64,000 bases of DNA. Origin: Sipunculus nudus (lineage: Eukaryota > Annelida > Sipuncula > Golfingiida > Sipunculidae). A program made the translations under genes and the position numbers. Below, piece after piece: positions 1-13,710 of this stretch. The stretch covers positions 16,025,676 to 16,089,675 of the forward strand of contig CM049311.1 in NCBI GenBank assembly GCA_026874595.1, given 5' to 3'. Below the pieces are notes generated by a model that worked only from the letters and a program-made list of their open reading frames with translations, did no database searches and had not been told where the DNA came from. Positions within the stretch are counted from its first letter, which is position 1. The number at the start of each line of letters is the position of its first letter.

Positions 1-1495
1 ATATAATATGGTGTCTTTCACCGTGATTCTAAAGAACAGCTGCAGTAATAAGCGTTATCCTTGATAGGCATATTGATGATGTCAACGTTATTTGAAAACT
101 AGCTGCAGTTGTTATCATCTATATTGAACTAGGTTGCACAAAACGAGTTTACCATGCTTCATTGATAAGTAAAAAAGAATCATACTCCGGGTTTCATATA
201 CTGATTCTGGTAAATCAGCAAAGCAGAAATTAAATTCATGGAGAAATAATTGAATTTATAATTTAATAATTAGTTTCATATATTAACTTATAAGTAATGA
301 ATTCATGTGATTGACTAAATAATGTAATGACGGTCATTAAATATCTCAGGAATCGCTGCAATTATTAATTTGGTTACTCATGAGCAGATAAAAGCCTTGC
401 AGGGTGCCAACTTTGTTGGAATAGTGCTGAATGGGATTTCCATTTCAACCTTTTTTATAGGCTTATGGAATCTAGATTATAACTAAAAGTGGTACCACTC
501 TACCTTGATGAATCTGTGGTCCTGTCTCGAATTTGCTCGATTTTGGTCTTAAACTGTTGAGAGCGGTGCCACATTTTCAATATTTCCCCATATATCATGG
601 GTAATGTGGAATCCATTTCGAGAAAGGGACATTGCAGCTCCATTTGTAATGACCAACGTGGACTACTTAAGTACGGGTATTTTAATAGCTGCTACAATAA
701 GCGGACGTGGAAACTTATCAATATGCTTAACTCTTTGACCTTCCACGCTGTCTCCATTCTTTCATCATTTTCAACCCTCAGTCCTAAATTCCTGCGTTAG
801 AACCACCGGGAGGTGGATTTGCTAATGTGCTGTACTCTTGTTCTCTGTATGTGTTTTTTTTTATCCGAGCAAGTGGCGTACGTGTGCTTTAATTAAGTCT
901 TGACTGAGTCTGTTTGTGCCACTAATTAAGTCAGTTTGCATCTCCGTATGTGATGCACATTTGGGATAGGCTAGGTTCTTTGAAGTGTAGAAAACATTTT
1001 GATATTAGAGGGATTTTGATGAGAGGGCAGGGTTAAATGGTCTAATATAGAAGACACCGTTTATTTAATCAGAGACACATGGAAGTATGTGAAATAATCA
1101 ACCTTAGTGCAAAGTTAGCGGTATACAGGGATAATACCAGGCTGTGCTGACAAACTCGTCAAATAAGGTGAAAGTGGAGAAAGAGGTTTTTGACCAGATC
1201 CTCGGGCATTTTTGTGAAAACCTCGTGACTGCAGAGAATTACCCTGCATGCAAACCACGATTCCGAGGAAGCAATGCCCACGACCGCCGACATTGTGTCA
1301 CTTCTTAAAATAAACAGAACACCGAGTCGACAGTAACGCTCGTCTGAGGGTAAAGATGATCTTTCTAAACCAGTGACTGTCAGAAAGGCCTTTGAGGAAT
1401 CGAAACAGAACTACGGTGTATGGAATGGAGGATCGGGGGTTTGGCACGAGGGGATGTTGATAAGAATGTTTGGATAAATATATATTTTTCATAAA
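1..1495. other. Gene-free AT-rich sequence
   Basis: I see no convincing exon, RNA gene or mobile element here. Open frames are short (under about 70 codons), are not bounded by paired splice sites in a consistent phase, and have unremarkable composition. Confidence 0.5.
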
Positions 1496-1499
1496 ATGA

Positions 1500-1817
1500 A
1501 TGCAATTTCTAGAGAATAAACATGTTTCAAAAGGTTGTGTGATTTATTTTTCAAAACTATTGGCACATCTATGAGCACTGTCAACTCGGCAGTGACGTCA
1601 CAAACCGAGAAAACCCTGTGACAAAAAATTCTAGATCTCATAAAAGCTTACGATTTCTGACATCGCCAAGGCTAGATTTAGGTAATTTATTAATTTTGCC
1701 TGTGATGTCACACTTTTACACAAGCCGATTACACCAGAGACCGGTTTCTCATCCGGATGAAGTGTACTGTGCACGTAACAAACCCACGTGCTATTACGTT
1801 TACCTTACTTTCACTCT
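1500..1817 (+). repeat. Dispersed repeat, copy A
   Basis: First of three related direct copies. Shared landmarks with the copies at 2930 and 4068 are a run reading gttgtgtgattt, then caaaactattggcaca, the phrase 'gtcaactcggcagtgacgtcac', aaaattctagatct, and a closing ttacgtttacctta. Copy A lacks the left portion seen in the other two. No coding capacity is visible. It is probably a nonautonomous transposon or old interspersed repeat. I could not find clean termini or target-site duplications by eye. Confidence 0.7.
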
Positions 1818-2929
1818 GACCCATCATCTTTACCCCATTTATCATAAAAGCAATCTATAATGGAACTAAATGGCTACTAGAAACTTAAATTTTCACACTG
1901 TCTCTAAAATGAAATATGTCAGAGATCTGTAACTATAACTCATTCTTATTTGTGATTTACATGACAGTGGCCATCGTGAAAATGACTATACAAATATTAT
2001 GTTATTTCAGGAACTACCATCCTTCTCTACATGTGAGGCATTCTCATGTGTCACGCCGAAGGGGGGACTCTCGCGCTGTATCATTTAGCGCTGGGTTTTC
2101 AGCTGCATCTCTGTGTGCCTTTGAACAGTGAGTTTTATCACCCCCGTCAGCAACATTCGACACAGCAAGACTCTTAGTTGATACTCCAATCTGTAAACTC
2201 CTTAGTCATATATTAAATGACTTGATGCCTTTTTCACAATAATGCTGACCGGTATCTGGCAGTCAGAGCATTCTCACTCAGTTGTTATGAATCTTCGGTC
2301 AGCAAGTTTAAACTGGAATTCTGAACCTCAAAAGACATCAAGATACATATTCTAAGTAAAATTTAAACAAACAATAAGGCATTTGTGTTATTATTCATAA
2401 AGTAAAAATATATGCTTGTATATAAATAAAATATCCAAACATGGGATATTAAGTTAACATTATGTATAATATATATATATATATATCTATATATATATAT
2501 ATTAAATTATTACATGTAATGTATATCTTATCTGCTGAAAACAGCTTTAACATATATATCAGAAATAATTGTAATATAGGTTAAAAATTTTGATGTATGA
2601 CACTGAACGAGTGGATCAGGAAAAAGGTAAAAATTCCAACACTGAAAATAATTGTTGCATACATTTAAACACTCTTTTCTAATCCAAATCAGCTTTGCAA
2701 TTGCAATTCAGTCTAATCAAAGGGCACTTATACTTTGACATTTTAAATTCTCACCTTTCACAACTGGGCTTCCCTTCACTAAGCTGTTCTTGGGTTAAGC
2801 TGCTAAAATACAGAAAACAGCAGCTGATTTTACTGGTCATACAATAACTTGAAAAACACGTGTGGCTTGATTTTGTTCACTCCGCCATCTTGTCTCCAGG
2901 TCCGCACTGACTGAACCTCATCATGGCAG
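1818..2929. other. Non-coding stretch with a short (TA)n tract
   Basis: This stretch holds a TA-rich microsatellite at about 2468-2503, interrupted once by a C. Otherwise it is AT-rich sequence in which I recognise nothing. Confidence 0.5.
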
Positions 2930-3341
2930 GCGAACGTATTCCAGATCTCATTATATAATCAAATACCACAATTGCCTACGAAAAAAAATATTTATATAAA
3001 TTTAACATATAAGAAACCCTCTTCCTGGAGGATTTTTTTCTAATTATTTAAAAAAACATTAAGAGGTTGTGTGATTTGTTTCAAAACTATTGGCACAGGG
3101 AAAATTTTTCTGTAACTAAAAATTCTATATCCAATCAAAAGCTTAATATGTATGACACTGTCAACCCCAGATTTTCAGCAAAGAATAGAAACATGTACTG
3201 CTAGATTTACGTCATTTATAATTTTGCCTATGATGTCACTCTTTGGACAAGCTGAATACATCAGAGTCAAGACTCTCTTCTGGATAAAATTTACCGTGCA
3301 TATTACAAACACATGTGCTATTAAGTTTACCTAACCTATAT
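2930..3341 (+). repeat. Dispersed repeat, copy B
   Basis: This is a longer copy of the family at 1500 and 4068. It begins with gaacgtattc-agatctcattata, passes through a cttcctggagga block and the caaaactattggcaca block, and ends ttaagtttacctaacc. It lacks the tgacgtcac segment that A and C share, so it carries an internal deletion relative to them. Confidence 0.7.
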
Positions 3342-4067
3342 TCGCTGTGGCCTTTCCAGTTCACAGGCGCCACCTGCCGCCGTCAATTATTCTGATGCAA
3401 TTTAATGTCCAGAGACTCAAATGGATTTAATTTCAAACGACATAAATTCTGTTTTGTCGGCTGAGATCCTATTGCATCGTTTGGCTTATAATCATTTCTT
3501 TAAAAAAACGACATTATTGCAAATTCATATGCCACAGACTTCTTTGAAAGTAGGACTGCTACGATACATTATCTCACAACACAATTCGTATCACCACATC
3601 TCACCCAAGGTACGATACGAAATGTGATTCATATCACTGGAACATGTCTGAAAGTCCACCTGTCTAATAAAACGGGCCATATTTGGCCGGTGAAACACGT
3701 AGTTCGGTTTACATTCAAGTCCTTGTCATAACAATAGCTGCGTCAAGGTCATTGCTGTAAGGGTCCTTAAAGACTATACAGGTATTCACTAGGTTATTCT
3801 TGTAAGCCATCGGTAAGTGCTTGCAAATGCATCATCATGGTAACATGAAAGGGCCATTTAACCCTTTAAACTTCAAAACGGACGAAACCGGCCGCTGTCC
3901 CGTTTCCTAATAACGGCCGAAACCGGCCGTAAAATACAGTCTGGCACAACATGAAATATTTCTGTGTAAACATTAGATAATAACAAGATACTTGGTCACT
4001 GTTTAAATTATAATTTGTGTACGTCTCTTAATTCGAACCATGACATGGTTTTACTGTCGGAATACTT
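3342..4067. other. Non-coding stretch with a small GC-rich palindromic motif
   Basis: This is mostly AT-rich with no recognisable gene. At 3879-3930 the motif gaaaccggccg occurs twice, about 34 bp apart. The second copy (acggccgaaaccggccgt) is nearly self-complementary. Confidence 0.45.
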
Positions 4068-4507
4068 AATTGTATTAAGGTCAAGCAAACGTATTCTAAA
4101 TCTCATTATATTATCATATAAAATAATAACCAATGAAAAAAATATTAATATAGATTTTACATAAAATAAGCCCAATTCCTGGAGGAAAAACATTTTATCT
4201 ATTTTTCCACTAAAAACATGAGGTTGAGTGATTTGTTCAAAAACTATTGGCACATCTATGAGCATTGTCAACTCGGCAGTGACGTCACACACTGGGAAAT
4301 CCCATGTGACTAAAAATTCTAGATCTCCGTAAAAGTACAGTATTTCTGCCTCTTTCAAACCCAAATACTAGATCTGAGTTGTGGATAAAATTCAGTCCAT
4401 GATGTCACATGTGTAACAGCCAATCAAATCAGGACAAAGTCTGGGATCTGGACGAAATCCTCCCACCACACAACAAACGCACATGGAATAGGTTTACTTA
4501 ACCTTAA
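4068..4507 (+). repeat. Dispersed repeat, copy C
   Basis: This is the most complete of the three copies. It contains the left block (cgtattctaaatctcattata), the cctggagga block, caaaactattggcacatctatgagc, the tgacgtcac block and the right block ending aggtttacttaacc. The 118-codon open frame on the minus strand within it is not preserved in the other copies, so I do not call it a gene. Confidence 0.7.
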
Positions 4508-7500
4508 GTCTCCATGGTGTAAGATTGCACAAGGCACGGTTGCAAACCGCTGACCAGCAAGTCAGTGACACGACCAGCCGATAACGAGAGCGCGGCCGCG
4601 AAACCCATCCAGAAACATTTTTATTTTGTAATCAGATACTTAATAAAAATTCTACATGGTAAATAAAAGCATCATGAGTGGTTGTGTTCCAAATCAGAGA
4701 TAAGGAGCAGTGTCAGTGTACTACGTCACAGGTTGAGCCGGAGTGTTTTTTTGGCCCCTGACCTAAGGTCCCGAGTGGTTTCAGACCTAGATCCATAATT
4801 TTATTTGGCAATGTCATAGATCGAGCTTATTACCCGCAACAACAGATCTGCAGCATGCGAACCAAGAGTCCAAAACTTGCGAAAAATATATCATCAGGAT
4901 AAGAGAAGGGGTTTATATTATATCGATGGATTGAATGGTTTAGAACGACATAATGATGTCAATTTTATTCATTGTCGGGCCTATAAGTCTTCTTGTGGAA
5001 CAGTGCGACAGTTGCTCGGACACGACTAATAGGCCTAATGAGGCCGCATGAGTGTTAATCGACCGTTGGCTCAAAATACGACCAGCTTGCGCTAACATTG
5101 ACATAAACTTATATATCCCAGTGGTACAATAATAAAAATGCATTTAAATTTATCATTACCGATGTAAAATATATTTTAATATCGATTTTTGGTAGGCCTG
5201 CAGGGGACAATCTGGTTTTTAGAAAATAATCGCTGGTCAATTGGACAATTTACATAAATTAGTCATAAGAATCTCTGAAACACGGTTATTTTGATAATCC
5301 CAGTGGAAAACATGTGACAGGTTCCATGTTATTATTCAAATTTCAATATAAATGAATACCAGACCTACCGATCTGGGTAGTCAAGTCTGGCGAGTTCTGA
5401 TACGACAAACGTGACCGGCGTGAACCAGATCAGTTTATAACTGTCAAATGCGATAGCTCGGCGCATGGGAAATTTTTGTTACAATTATTTTTTTCTGGTT
5501 TTACAATTTGCTGGGCTTGATATTACGTAATATGATATTAATTTGTGAATGTCTTCTATAAGGCAAAACATTTAATCTGTCTCCGGGGCCATCGCCGAAC
5601 ATGTTGGCTAGCCGGGATTTCTTGTTTTTTTTTATTTGATGGAATTTGGCAATATAATGGCTTGTCATATAAATAATGTTTTGACCATTACGAAAAAAAG
5701 TTCAAACAATAAAAAAGTTTCGTGTCCGATGATATACATGATACTTTTTAAATAAAAATCATGTTACCGTACGACATCAACTGTGAAAATCTACGGCTAG
5801 CAACCGCTTATACCTGCGTTATGCCTGTATTATAATCTTTCGACAAATGTCAATCAGATGAACGTTCATGTTTCTTGCTAGAAAAAAAAAATTTAACCAA
5901 TCAATAATGGTTATCCAAAAATTTTAATCGGTCCAGCCATGCATGTTTTAACTTTTATAACAGTTTAACTGAGAGAGTCACAGTCATGTAAACGGGCAGT
6001 ACGTGATTGCGATCGGTAGAACTGGGTAAGGGAAAAGTCGGCCAGGTAACTTCATTTAGTAAATTTTTGGCTGGAAAGTATTCGCGGACATCATTGGCAC
6101 TACTTTGGTCTCAAGCTCACGCGAAGTATTTGTGTAGTTATGTCCTAAACTATTTTAGTCAATAGAGCTTGTATAAAAATAAAGTAAATTAGGCGGCCTC
6201 AAGCTTGAATAACTAATGACGGAATATATAAAACTGTCGAGGTCTAGAACACGATCATGACAAACTAGATGTTCCGCATAGGAAAAATGGCGGATTTTAC
6301 AACACGAGCGACAATGACGACAATGTTCTTGGAGCGTACCGGCACTTCTGATAAATTACATAACTTAATTTCAGCAATCTGATAGTTTTTTTTTCTATAA
6401 AAATCGATCAAGTGTAGATATAAATTTCTAACAAAACTGCGATTTTTTTAATAGGTACTTACTGACGGTCTATTAGTCCGATCATTGAATAAAGTATAAA
6501 ATATATACCGATTGCTGTAGCTGATTATAAGTTAAATGAAGTATATTTTTATTTCAACAGTTCCATACACTCATGTCTTTAAGTGACAAAATTATTATGA
6601 GTTGGGTACTGTATGCACTGTCATCATGTATTCATGTGAATTGTTATAGGTTAGAAATTGATTTAGTCCTCAGAGTCAAATCCCTATTTCTGTAAACCTG
6701 TAGGGTTTTTTATCGATAAGCAAAATTGCTTAAAACAGTCGTCCGAAATTAAACATGACAATAAACCTTGCAAAACATATATAGTAATAAATTGCTTGGA
6801 AATTTTTGAGGTTATAATGGAATATCATGAGCTGATTTCGATCGGTGTGGTATCCCATATACTGAGCGCTAAAATGATTTTACCGCTGCACACACGCAAT
6901 ATTTTCGTCTCACACTAGAAGAAAACTGCGCTAGGGCTGGCTGATCTTAGCGCGAAAAAAAATTGAAGATTGTAAGCTATTTAAATATATCCTTTAACCA
7001 GTTAAATATACAGAGGAGCCTTGGTATTGTTCAATATAATTATAATATAATAATATATATATATAAAGTCTAGTTGCAGTTTTAAATTGGGGAGCAGTTA
7101 AAAAAGCACGGATAAAATAATTGAAGAATTTGTACTGCATAACGTAAAAACTTTGGACGAGAAATGCTTATTGCATTCTTATGAATATTTTATCTCACAT
7201 TAGTATATTCTTATGATACATGAATCTATCAGTGTAAATTGCTCTGCTCTATGGAAATATACCATTATGGAAACTTGTCTGAACACACCTTTGCCCATTC
7301 AGTCTCATCAAAGAATTCACGTTATATACAATTAATGACATACAATTTAGGCATCTCTGGGGTGTTCATTTACTCATATTCAGTTTGTGACACTGTTATA
7401 GCACACTTGTTTTTTTTATCTGCCTTCACACTGAAGTTATCCTATTTAAGTAAAGACGCTAGTAGACACCGCAGATTTGAAATTGCACCATTGAACACAA

Positions 7501-10500
7501 GGGTATTCATGTATGCAATTTACATTCAAGAACTTTAACGTTAAGGTTACTGTGAAACAATCTAGTGGAATTCCAGTCACGATCAGAATTTCGATGCTGG
7601 GGTTCAGACTGTGGCTGTTCCCTTGACAGATATTCCCTGGTATGTTGGCCTGCTATATAGCTTCTTGGCCAAATTGAACCCAGCCCCCTGAGACAACCAT
7701 ACATTTTCATATACAATCATAAATGATGGAAAAGGCCATCCTTGATGTGTATCCATTGGTTGTTGTGTTGATCATAAATATAATATGTATAAATATATTT
7801 ATAGTCTTGTTGGAGAGAATAATCCATGGGCATTTTACATTACACATGTTGCAAGAATAACCACAGACTGTTATATTTGCATCATAAATAATACAATACT
7901 CCTAAGACATAGGCGAAGTAACATATATAGTTTCCATTGGCTATTTATCATTAAATTTTTATTTCAATTGACTTTTGTATATCTTCCTATCCCAAATCAA
8001 TTGGCCATTGTTTATCTTTACTTAATTCGACGGGCTGTTAATCATTATATTATGAACAACAAAATCATTGACTTTTTAAATTTCTTTGCATTCTGTTACC
8101 ATGACAACCAATAATCTTCATATTTAGCATCATGATATTTTGTCATTCAAATTTGGGATATACATTCTATACATATTTATGGATTCTTTGGAAGTCTTGT
8201 GACGATCAGTGAGCTTTTCTGCCCAAACTTCAGGGAATATGTTTTGTACTTTAGCTCCCGTAGATACAGCAATTAGTGTACATACCCTAATGACATATAA
8301 CACATAAAAAAAATATGACCCAAAAATATGTCCATACCTTCCCCTGGACACAAGAGATTTCATGCTAAACATTAAAAAATATATTTATTCATAATAGACA
8401 ACAAAGTCCTGAACAATTAAATATGTATAATTTTCTTTATTCCTACTGATTTCCGTTATCATGGCAACCAGGTGATCATCTGCAATGATTTGAAGTCACA
8501 TCTCGATGTAGCCGATGACCAGTGTATTTAACGATTTCTTCACATTTCTTTAAAATGAAATATTCAGTCTAGAAAGGGTTAAGAAATCCTTTGGTGAACC
8601 GAAAACTTCCCCAATGTTTATAACCGACCTATCGAATGTGACCACCTTATAATTTGGACCAATTTTGGTGTTGCAGGTATTCAGCGAGCATGTGAAGCCC
8701 GCGCAGATAATGATTAAATTGTAGAAGTTCAGAGCATACATATAGAGTGTCGCAAAATTATTGCAATCCGCTAAAGATCCGAAATAGGAGCAATTTTCAT
8801 GTAATCGTAGATTACGACCTAGAGATCATTGTCTGTCCGTGGTCAACCGGCAAACTTTTAATCGAAGATGAAAGATATGGGTGTATTTATTTAAGAACGA
8901 ATAATTTTTACCCTTCTCTTAAGTCCATATGCAGGCAAGAAAATGATGACTGGTCAGGAAAGGCTTTGGCTCAAGTAATGTCGAGAACCTCTGACTTACT
9001 TGCAGATTACACTATTAACCACCAAACAAGTAATGTACTGGTGTTGTTGAAAATAATTATCATCAAACTTTTGAAGTTTATTATTCATAATTTTTAGTGT
9101 GTAGCAACATATCTCTCATTTTAAGTCTATCAAACCTGGTTCTTGTACCTGTTTCATGACAAGATCTGTTTCATGAGAGAATGTCACAATATTAGAAATA
9201 AATGTTTGGAGCCACGAATATACAAGCCCCATTAATGACCTGCCCCATCAACTCCTTGCATCATTTCACAGATCAGACAATCCAAAAACAATTTGCTGAT
9301 GTGAAAATTTGAGTTTATTGGCTAAATGTTTGTGACGTTTGATCAAGACTAATTCATATTGATTGGTAATATTTGGAATCTAACAGGAAGTTCTCTTAGT
9401 TGTTCAGACTGAAACTACTTTTAACGACCTGCCAAACAACTTGCGATCAGTCAACAGGGTAATATGAATAATTCATACGCACGGCAGTAGTGACAAAGAT
9501 ACACAAGCATCGGTTATAAAAGTGTGAATTTCCTAGAGAATTACAATTTAAACTAGAATGATATCAGATTAAAACCTTATCTGTGGTTATGCCTGTGCAT
9601 AAAGCATTCAAGCGAAATGATTGCTATCGTACTGGTCCTTTGGATGATATTGTGAATTTGTGAAAGGTATCAAGAAAAGGTGGATACATGTTTAGTTGTT
9701 TAGCCTGCTGGCGATCACAATGTAGTGTTTTGGTTCAAACTGTTCCTAATGACCTCATTGGAATATTAGCTTGCAATGTTAAGTATTTTACGTGTTTTAC
9801 ATATATTGTTGCGTAAACATTTTGTTCAGAGGAAAATTTTGCCCCGATCTATGTCAACGGTGCAACGACTTCGCTAAAAGACAGCTTGAACGGCCGGGCT
9901 GTTTCACCAAAGTGACAAAATCTGGTTCTTACAGCAGTCACTGACCATTCCATTACTATTATTTTAACACTGTGCCATAAACTTACTCATTGTTTTCATT
10001 CTATTCACATAATCATAAAATGACCAATTATCAAACAATATAATGATAGGTAATAAACAGCCAAAGAAAATGTAAATAAAATACAGGTTTCATAAAACGG
10101 GTCATGTATGTAACGTAATAACAATTATTGCATTCCCATTCAATCAGTTACCCTTCAAAGTCTTTCATTTTTTATGTGACACGAGAGAGTTTGCAGTGTG
10201 AAAGATAAACGTGAACATTTGCAATTATACCAGCTAAATGTATCTTCTCTCTGAAGATGTACCTGCAAATAACAAGCAAGAGGAGCATGCAATCTTTTGT
10301 TTTAGTACAAATGACATGTGGAGTGTAATTTGCAAACCTCCATGTCTTAAACTATTCTCAGGGGCACAAACATATTTGATGAAATTGATGAATGAGACCA
10401 AAGTCTGCTTATAATCAAGGCTGTTTCTTTTTGTAATGCGAAAAGACATATTTCTGACGTGAAAACCAAAGAGGGTCATTTTGTATAATGAAATAACAAA

Positions 10501-11595
10501 CAGAAATAGCTATGAATAGTAAAAGTGGCACAATTGCATACAGTCAGCCGGAATGTTGAACATTAATGGACTAGCTTATTTGATGGGTTCACACCTGCAG
10601 GCTCTGGATAAAGAAACAACAGATTCAGAGAGATGTTATATAAAGCCCCCATTTCAAGACAAGATATGTTACGAAACAGCATGTACCTTTCAGGAAAACT
10701 CTTAATATCAGGCAAATATGGACAAGTTGCGTGTATATAATTAATATTATATTAATTTTAGGTAAAAGATATATTGAGCAGTGTAGAACGACAAAACGAA
10801 AGCTCAAGGTTGATGCATGTATATAGTTTATATTTGAACATGCAAGACATGAGTATTCTATGGCCAAGAAAATAATAAAACTGACTCATTTAAAAAGAGA
10901 TGTGCAGATTATTAATCCAGCTAAAATCCAGCATTTGAAGAGAAGGCAGAATTGTAGAACATACATATGTATGTATGTATGTGTGTATCCATGAAGAGGT
11001 ATGTATGTAAGTTGGGGGGGGGGGTCATGTTAATGCGACTTGTTTTAATGTATATGTACCGTTTCTCAGTTTACATGTATGCAGACTAGCATGAATGTAC
11101 TTGCAAAAAAAAAGTATTTTTCCCTGGAGTGAATAAAAACAGTACATAAAGTAATATTCATTAATGATAATATTTTGTGAATCTTTACTTAACTACATGA
11201 ACTATCCTTCTATATACGCATACTCTGAGAGCTTATATGTACATTCACAAAGCACATTTAATGTTCTTTCTAATACTTGCACTGATAACAACAAATCATT
11301 TAAGTCATCTGTTGATGAGGAAATCATTCTAACGGCATGCCTTCAAAAGGCTCGTTTCACCCGAATGACAGGAAAATATATGGCTTTTTAGCGTCATAGT
11401 TCATGATCTGGTTCATTTGTTTTAGTATTATTAGATTTCATTTATATAAAAAACAGATGATGTTAAGAATAACTTAATTTTTATTGATTTCATCTACTTT
11501 AAACTGATTACGTTAAGATCGTTATTTCTCCGCCATTAAGTGTTAAAAAAAATTCATATCAACAGAACCTAAAAAAATGCTTTAATTATTTTTTT
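4508..11595. other. Long gene-poor AT-rich interval
   Basis: I find no exon chain, RNA gene or intact mobile element across these 7 kb. Several frames of 60-116 codons exist (for example 7785-8114 and 8747-9097), but they are rich in Ile, Phe, Tyr and Asn, as expected from AT-rich DNA, and lack convincing flanking splice sites. A (TATG)n tract lies at about 10963-10985 and a run of ten G residues at about 11015. Coding or regulatory sequence here cannot be excluded without transcripts. Confidence 0.4.
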
Positions 11596-11599
11596 GTTT

Positions 11600-12418
11600 T
11601 ACTTAACATGTATGCCCATAATTGATGAAAATTATTTTTTTACATTTCATAATTAATATAAAAAAATCATAATTTTTTAAAGTTTAATTACCATTCTAAT
11701 ACAAAAACTTGGATGGGGTGTTTCATCTACAATTTTTACATTTCAAATTTAAACAATTTTACTTTTTTTAAGATTAATATTGATTTTTTGTTTCATATTA
11801 ATATAATACTACTTTTACTTTTTTATATTTTATTTTATTGATTACTTCTAATTCTTTGTACATATCATTTTTAATGAGAAGAAAACTATAATTTAAAAAG
11901 TCAGCACCGGATTATAAAGTTTGTCACCTATAGGTTTATATATATTTAAAAATAATATATATATATTTATTAAGGAATTATATGAAACAAACTATTCTTA
12001 AATCTATTTTATTTTTTTTTTATTTTATTGATAACTTATACCTTTTTTACATTCTTATTTAATATAAAAAAATTATAATTTTAAAGTTATAATTTCCATC
12101 CCAATAAAAATACTGGGGTGGGCGTGATTCACCTACATTTTTCACATTTCAAATTGAAACATTATTACTTTTTTATCTATGATAAATATTGTATTTTTGT
12201 TTTATTTTTAAATATTAATACATTTATTTTTTTATTTTTTATTTTATTGATTACTTATAATTCTTTTTACATATCATATTATTATGAGATAGTTAACTGT
12301 AAGTCAGAAAGTCAACACCTGTTTAAAAAGTTTGTCACATATAGGTTTATATTTATTTGTATATTATATTTTAAAGGAATATATATTTTAAAGGAATTAC
12401 AAGAAACAAATTATTCTG
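11600..12418 (+). repeat. Diverged tandem duplication in extremely AT-rich DNA
   Basis: Two direct copies of about 400 bp (roughly 11600-11998 and 11999-12418) share landmarks in the same order: a 'taatataaaaaaat-ataatttt' block, a tggggtg block followed by ttcacatttcaaatt, ttttattgattacttataattctttttacatatca, a gtcagcacc/gtcaacacc block, aaagtttgtcacctataggtttata, and aaggaatta-aagaaacaaa-tattct. The copies differ at many sites, so the duplication is old. The 126-codon Phe/Ile/Tyr-rich frame inside copy 2 is a composition artefact. Confidence 0.75.
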
Positions 12419-13403
12419 AGATCTGGATATCGTCAACCGTAGTTAGAAAACTCAAAGAGTGCATATATTATTCTCAGCTTTCTGAATATGTATATTAAAG
12501 GGGTTCTAGAACAGTAGTTTTGAAATCAATAATGAAATATGAGAAAATGTTTACACACTTACATGCATGAGACAAAGCGTCTGGAAACCTATGACAGGAG
12601 ATTCTGCAGAAAACGAAATTGTAGCCTACCAGAGACTCTTCAGTAAGCTGTATTTGGTTGATGTGATGTACAGGCTAATGTAACAGATTAAGAACTAATG
12701 ATATGGCTTTTGTTGGTGTCTAGCTCTACTTTTACATCATCTGTTCAACCATTTGTCATGCTGTAAAGGTCGTGAAGGGAAGCTGACCATTATATTATCA
12801 CTAAGATTGTGTAAATATACTTAGATGCATCAATGAATTTGCAAATTAACAAATTGGGGCATAAAATTACTTGAACAAGTGTGAATGGAGAGACACTGGT
12901 AGCACATGTAAGAGGTAGTACACAAAGGATGCCCTTCTTATAAGGGGTATAGTCTTTTGCCTACCAGCCACTGACCAGGCCAGCAGTATCCCTGATGTAA
13001 ACAACAACGATGCAGTCCCCTATATGATCACTACTTTATGCATGATGCCTTCAATTATAGCTGTAAGAAAAGACGGAATTATAGTATTTAATTTCGTATT
13101 TAAAATTTTGGGCAGCAAATAAATATAGAAGTATTTAATTAATTTCCATGAAGGCTTAAAGCAACATTCAGTAAAAATTTCCAGACAGCTCAGCTACTTA
13201 ATTAAGTATAATTCTTATTTTTTGATGATTTAATTTCATGTGCCTTTTTTATGACTGCTATGTCGATCTACCGATCTGCTGAGAATATTCCACCCTGTAA
13301 AGTCGAAGATAAACTGGTCTGCATATATTTTGAAATATTTTGGAGCGTTGATAATTCAGAGCATTTTCCTTTTGAGTGAGATGGGCAATAATATACATAT
13401 ATT
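12419..13403. other. Non-coding interval
   Basis: AT-rich sequence without recognisable genes. It abuts the LINE relic that follows; part of 13268-13403 may be the 3' tail of that element. Confidence 0.4.
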
Positions 13404-13710
13404 TTATTCTGTATCAAGTGCATTCCACAACCTGATGGTTTTTTGGACGAAGAACCCATAGTACAACTCAATTCTTGCCAGGATATGCGAAATCTCCAAT
13501 GTGTCAGAGCGAGTGAACTGAGTTTTGGTTTTCGGAGGAGGACGAAGGAGGTATAGATATTGGGGCACCTCTCTATTTATCATTTTGCAAAGAAGACACA
13601 CTTGATTTGATTCTCTCCTTTGTTCATTTTGTTACCGTATAAAGTAGATAGTGGCTCGTGCCTTTCACGCCTCCTGCTACTATTCTAGCTGCCTCAAGTT
13701 GTATATTTTC
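13404..13710 (-). pseudogene. Non-LTR retrotransposon reverse-transcriptase C-terminal relic
   Basis: Read on the minus strand, the interval begins QLEAARIVAGGVKG, runs through a short stretch with a stop, shifts frame, continues with LLCKMINREVPQYL and closes with FFVQKTIRLWNALDTE and a stop. A QLxAARI start, a middle (L/K)M-xG/R-xxPxYL element and a final FFxxTIxxWNxL is the usual layout of the region just after the reverse-transcriptase domain in LINE elements of the Jockey/CR1-like kind found in many invertebrates. This fragment is 5'-truncated, frameshifted and has an in-frame TGA, so it is dead. Truncation is typical of LINE insertions. The clade cannot be assigned from so short a piece. 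Confidence 0.75.

Noticed and set aside
4008-4364. A 118-codon minus-strand frame
   Set aside because: It lies inside dispersed repeat copy C and is not open in copies A and B.
8747-9097. A 116-codon frame as a gene
   Set aside because: Its tail is Ile/Lys/Leu-rich low-complexity sequence, there are no convincing flanking splice sites, and no known motif is seen.
12118-12498. A 126-codon Phe/Ile/Tyr-rich frame as a membrane protein
   Set aside because: It is a product of T-rich DNA inside a tandem duplication, and the sister copy does not keep it open.
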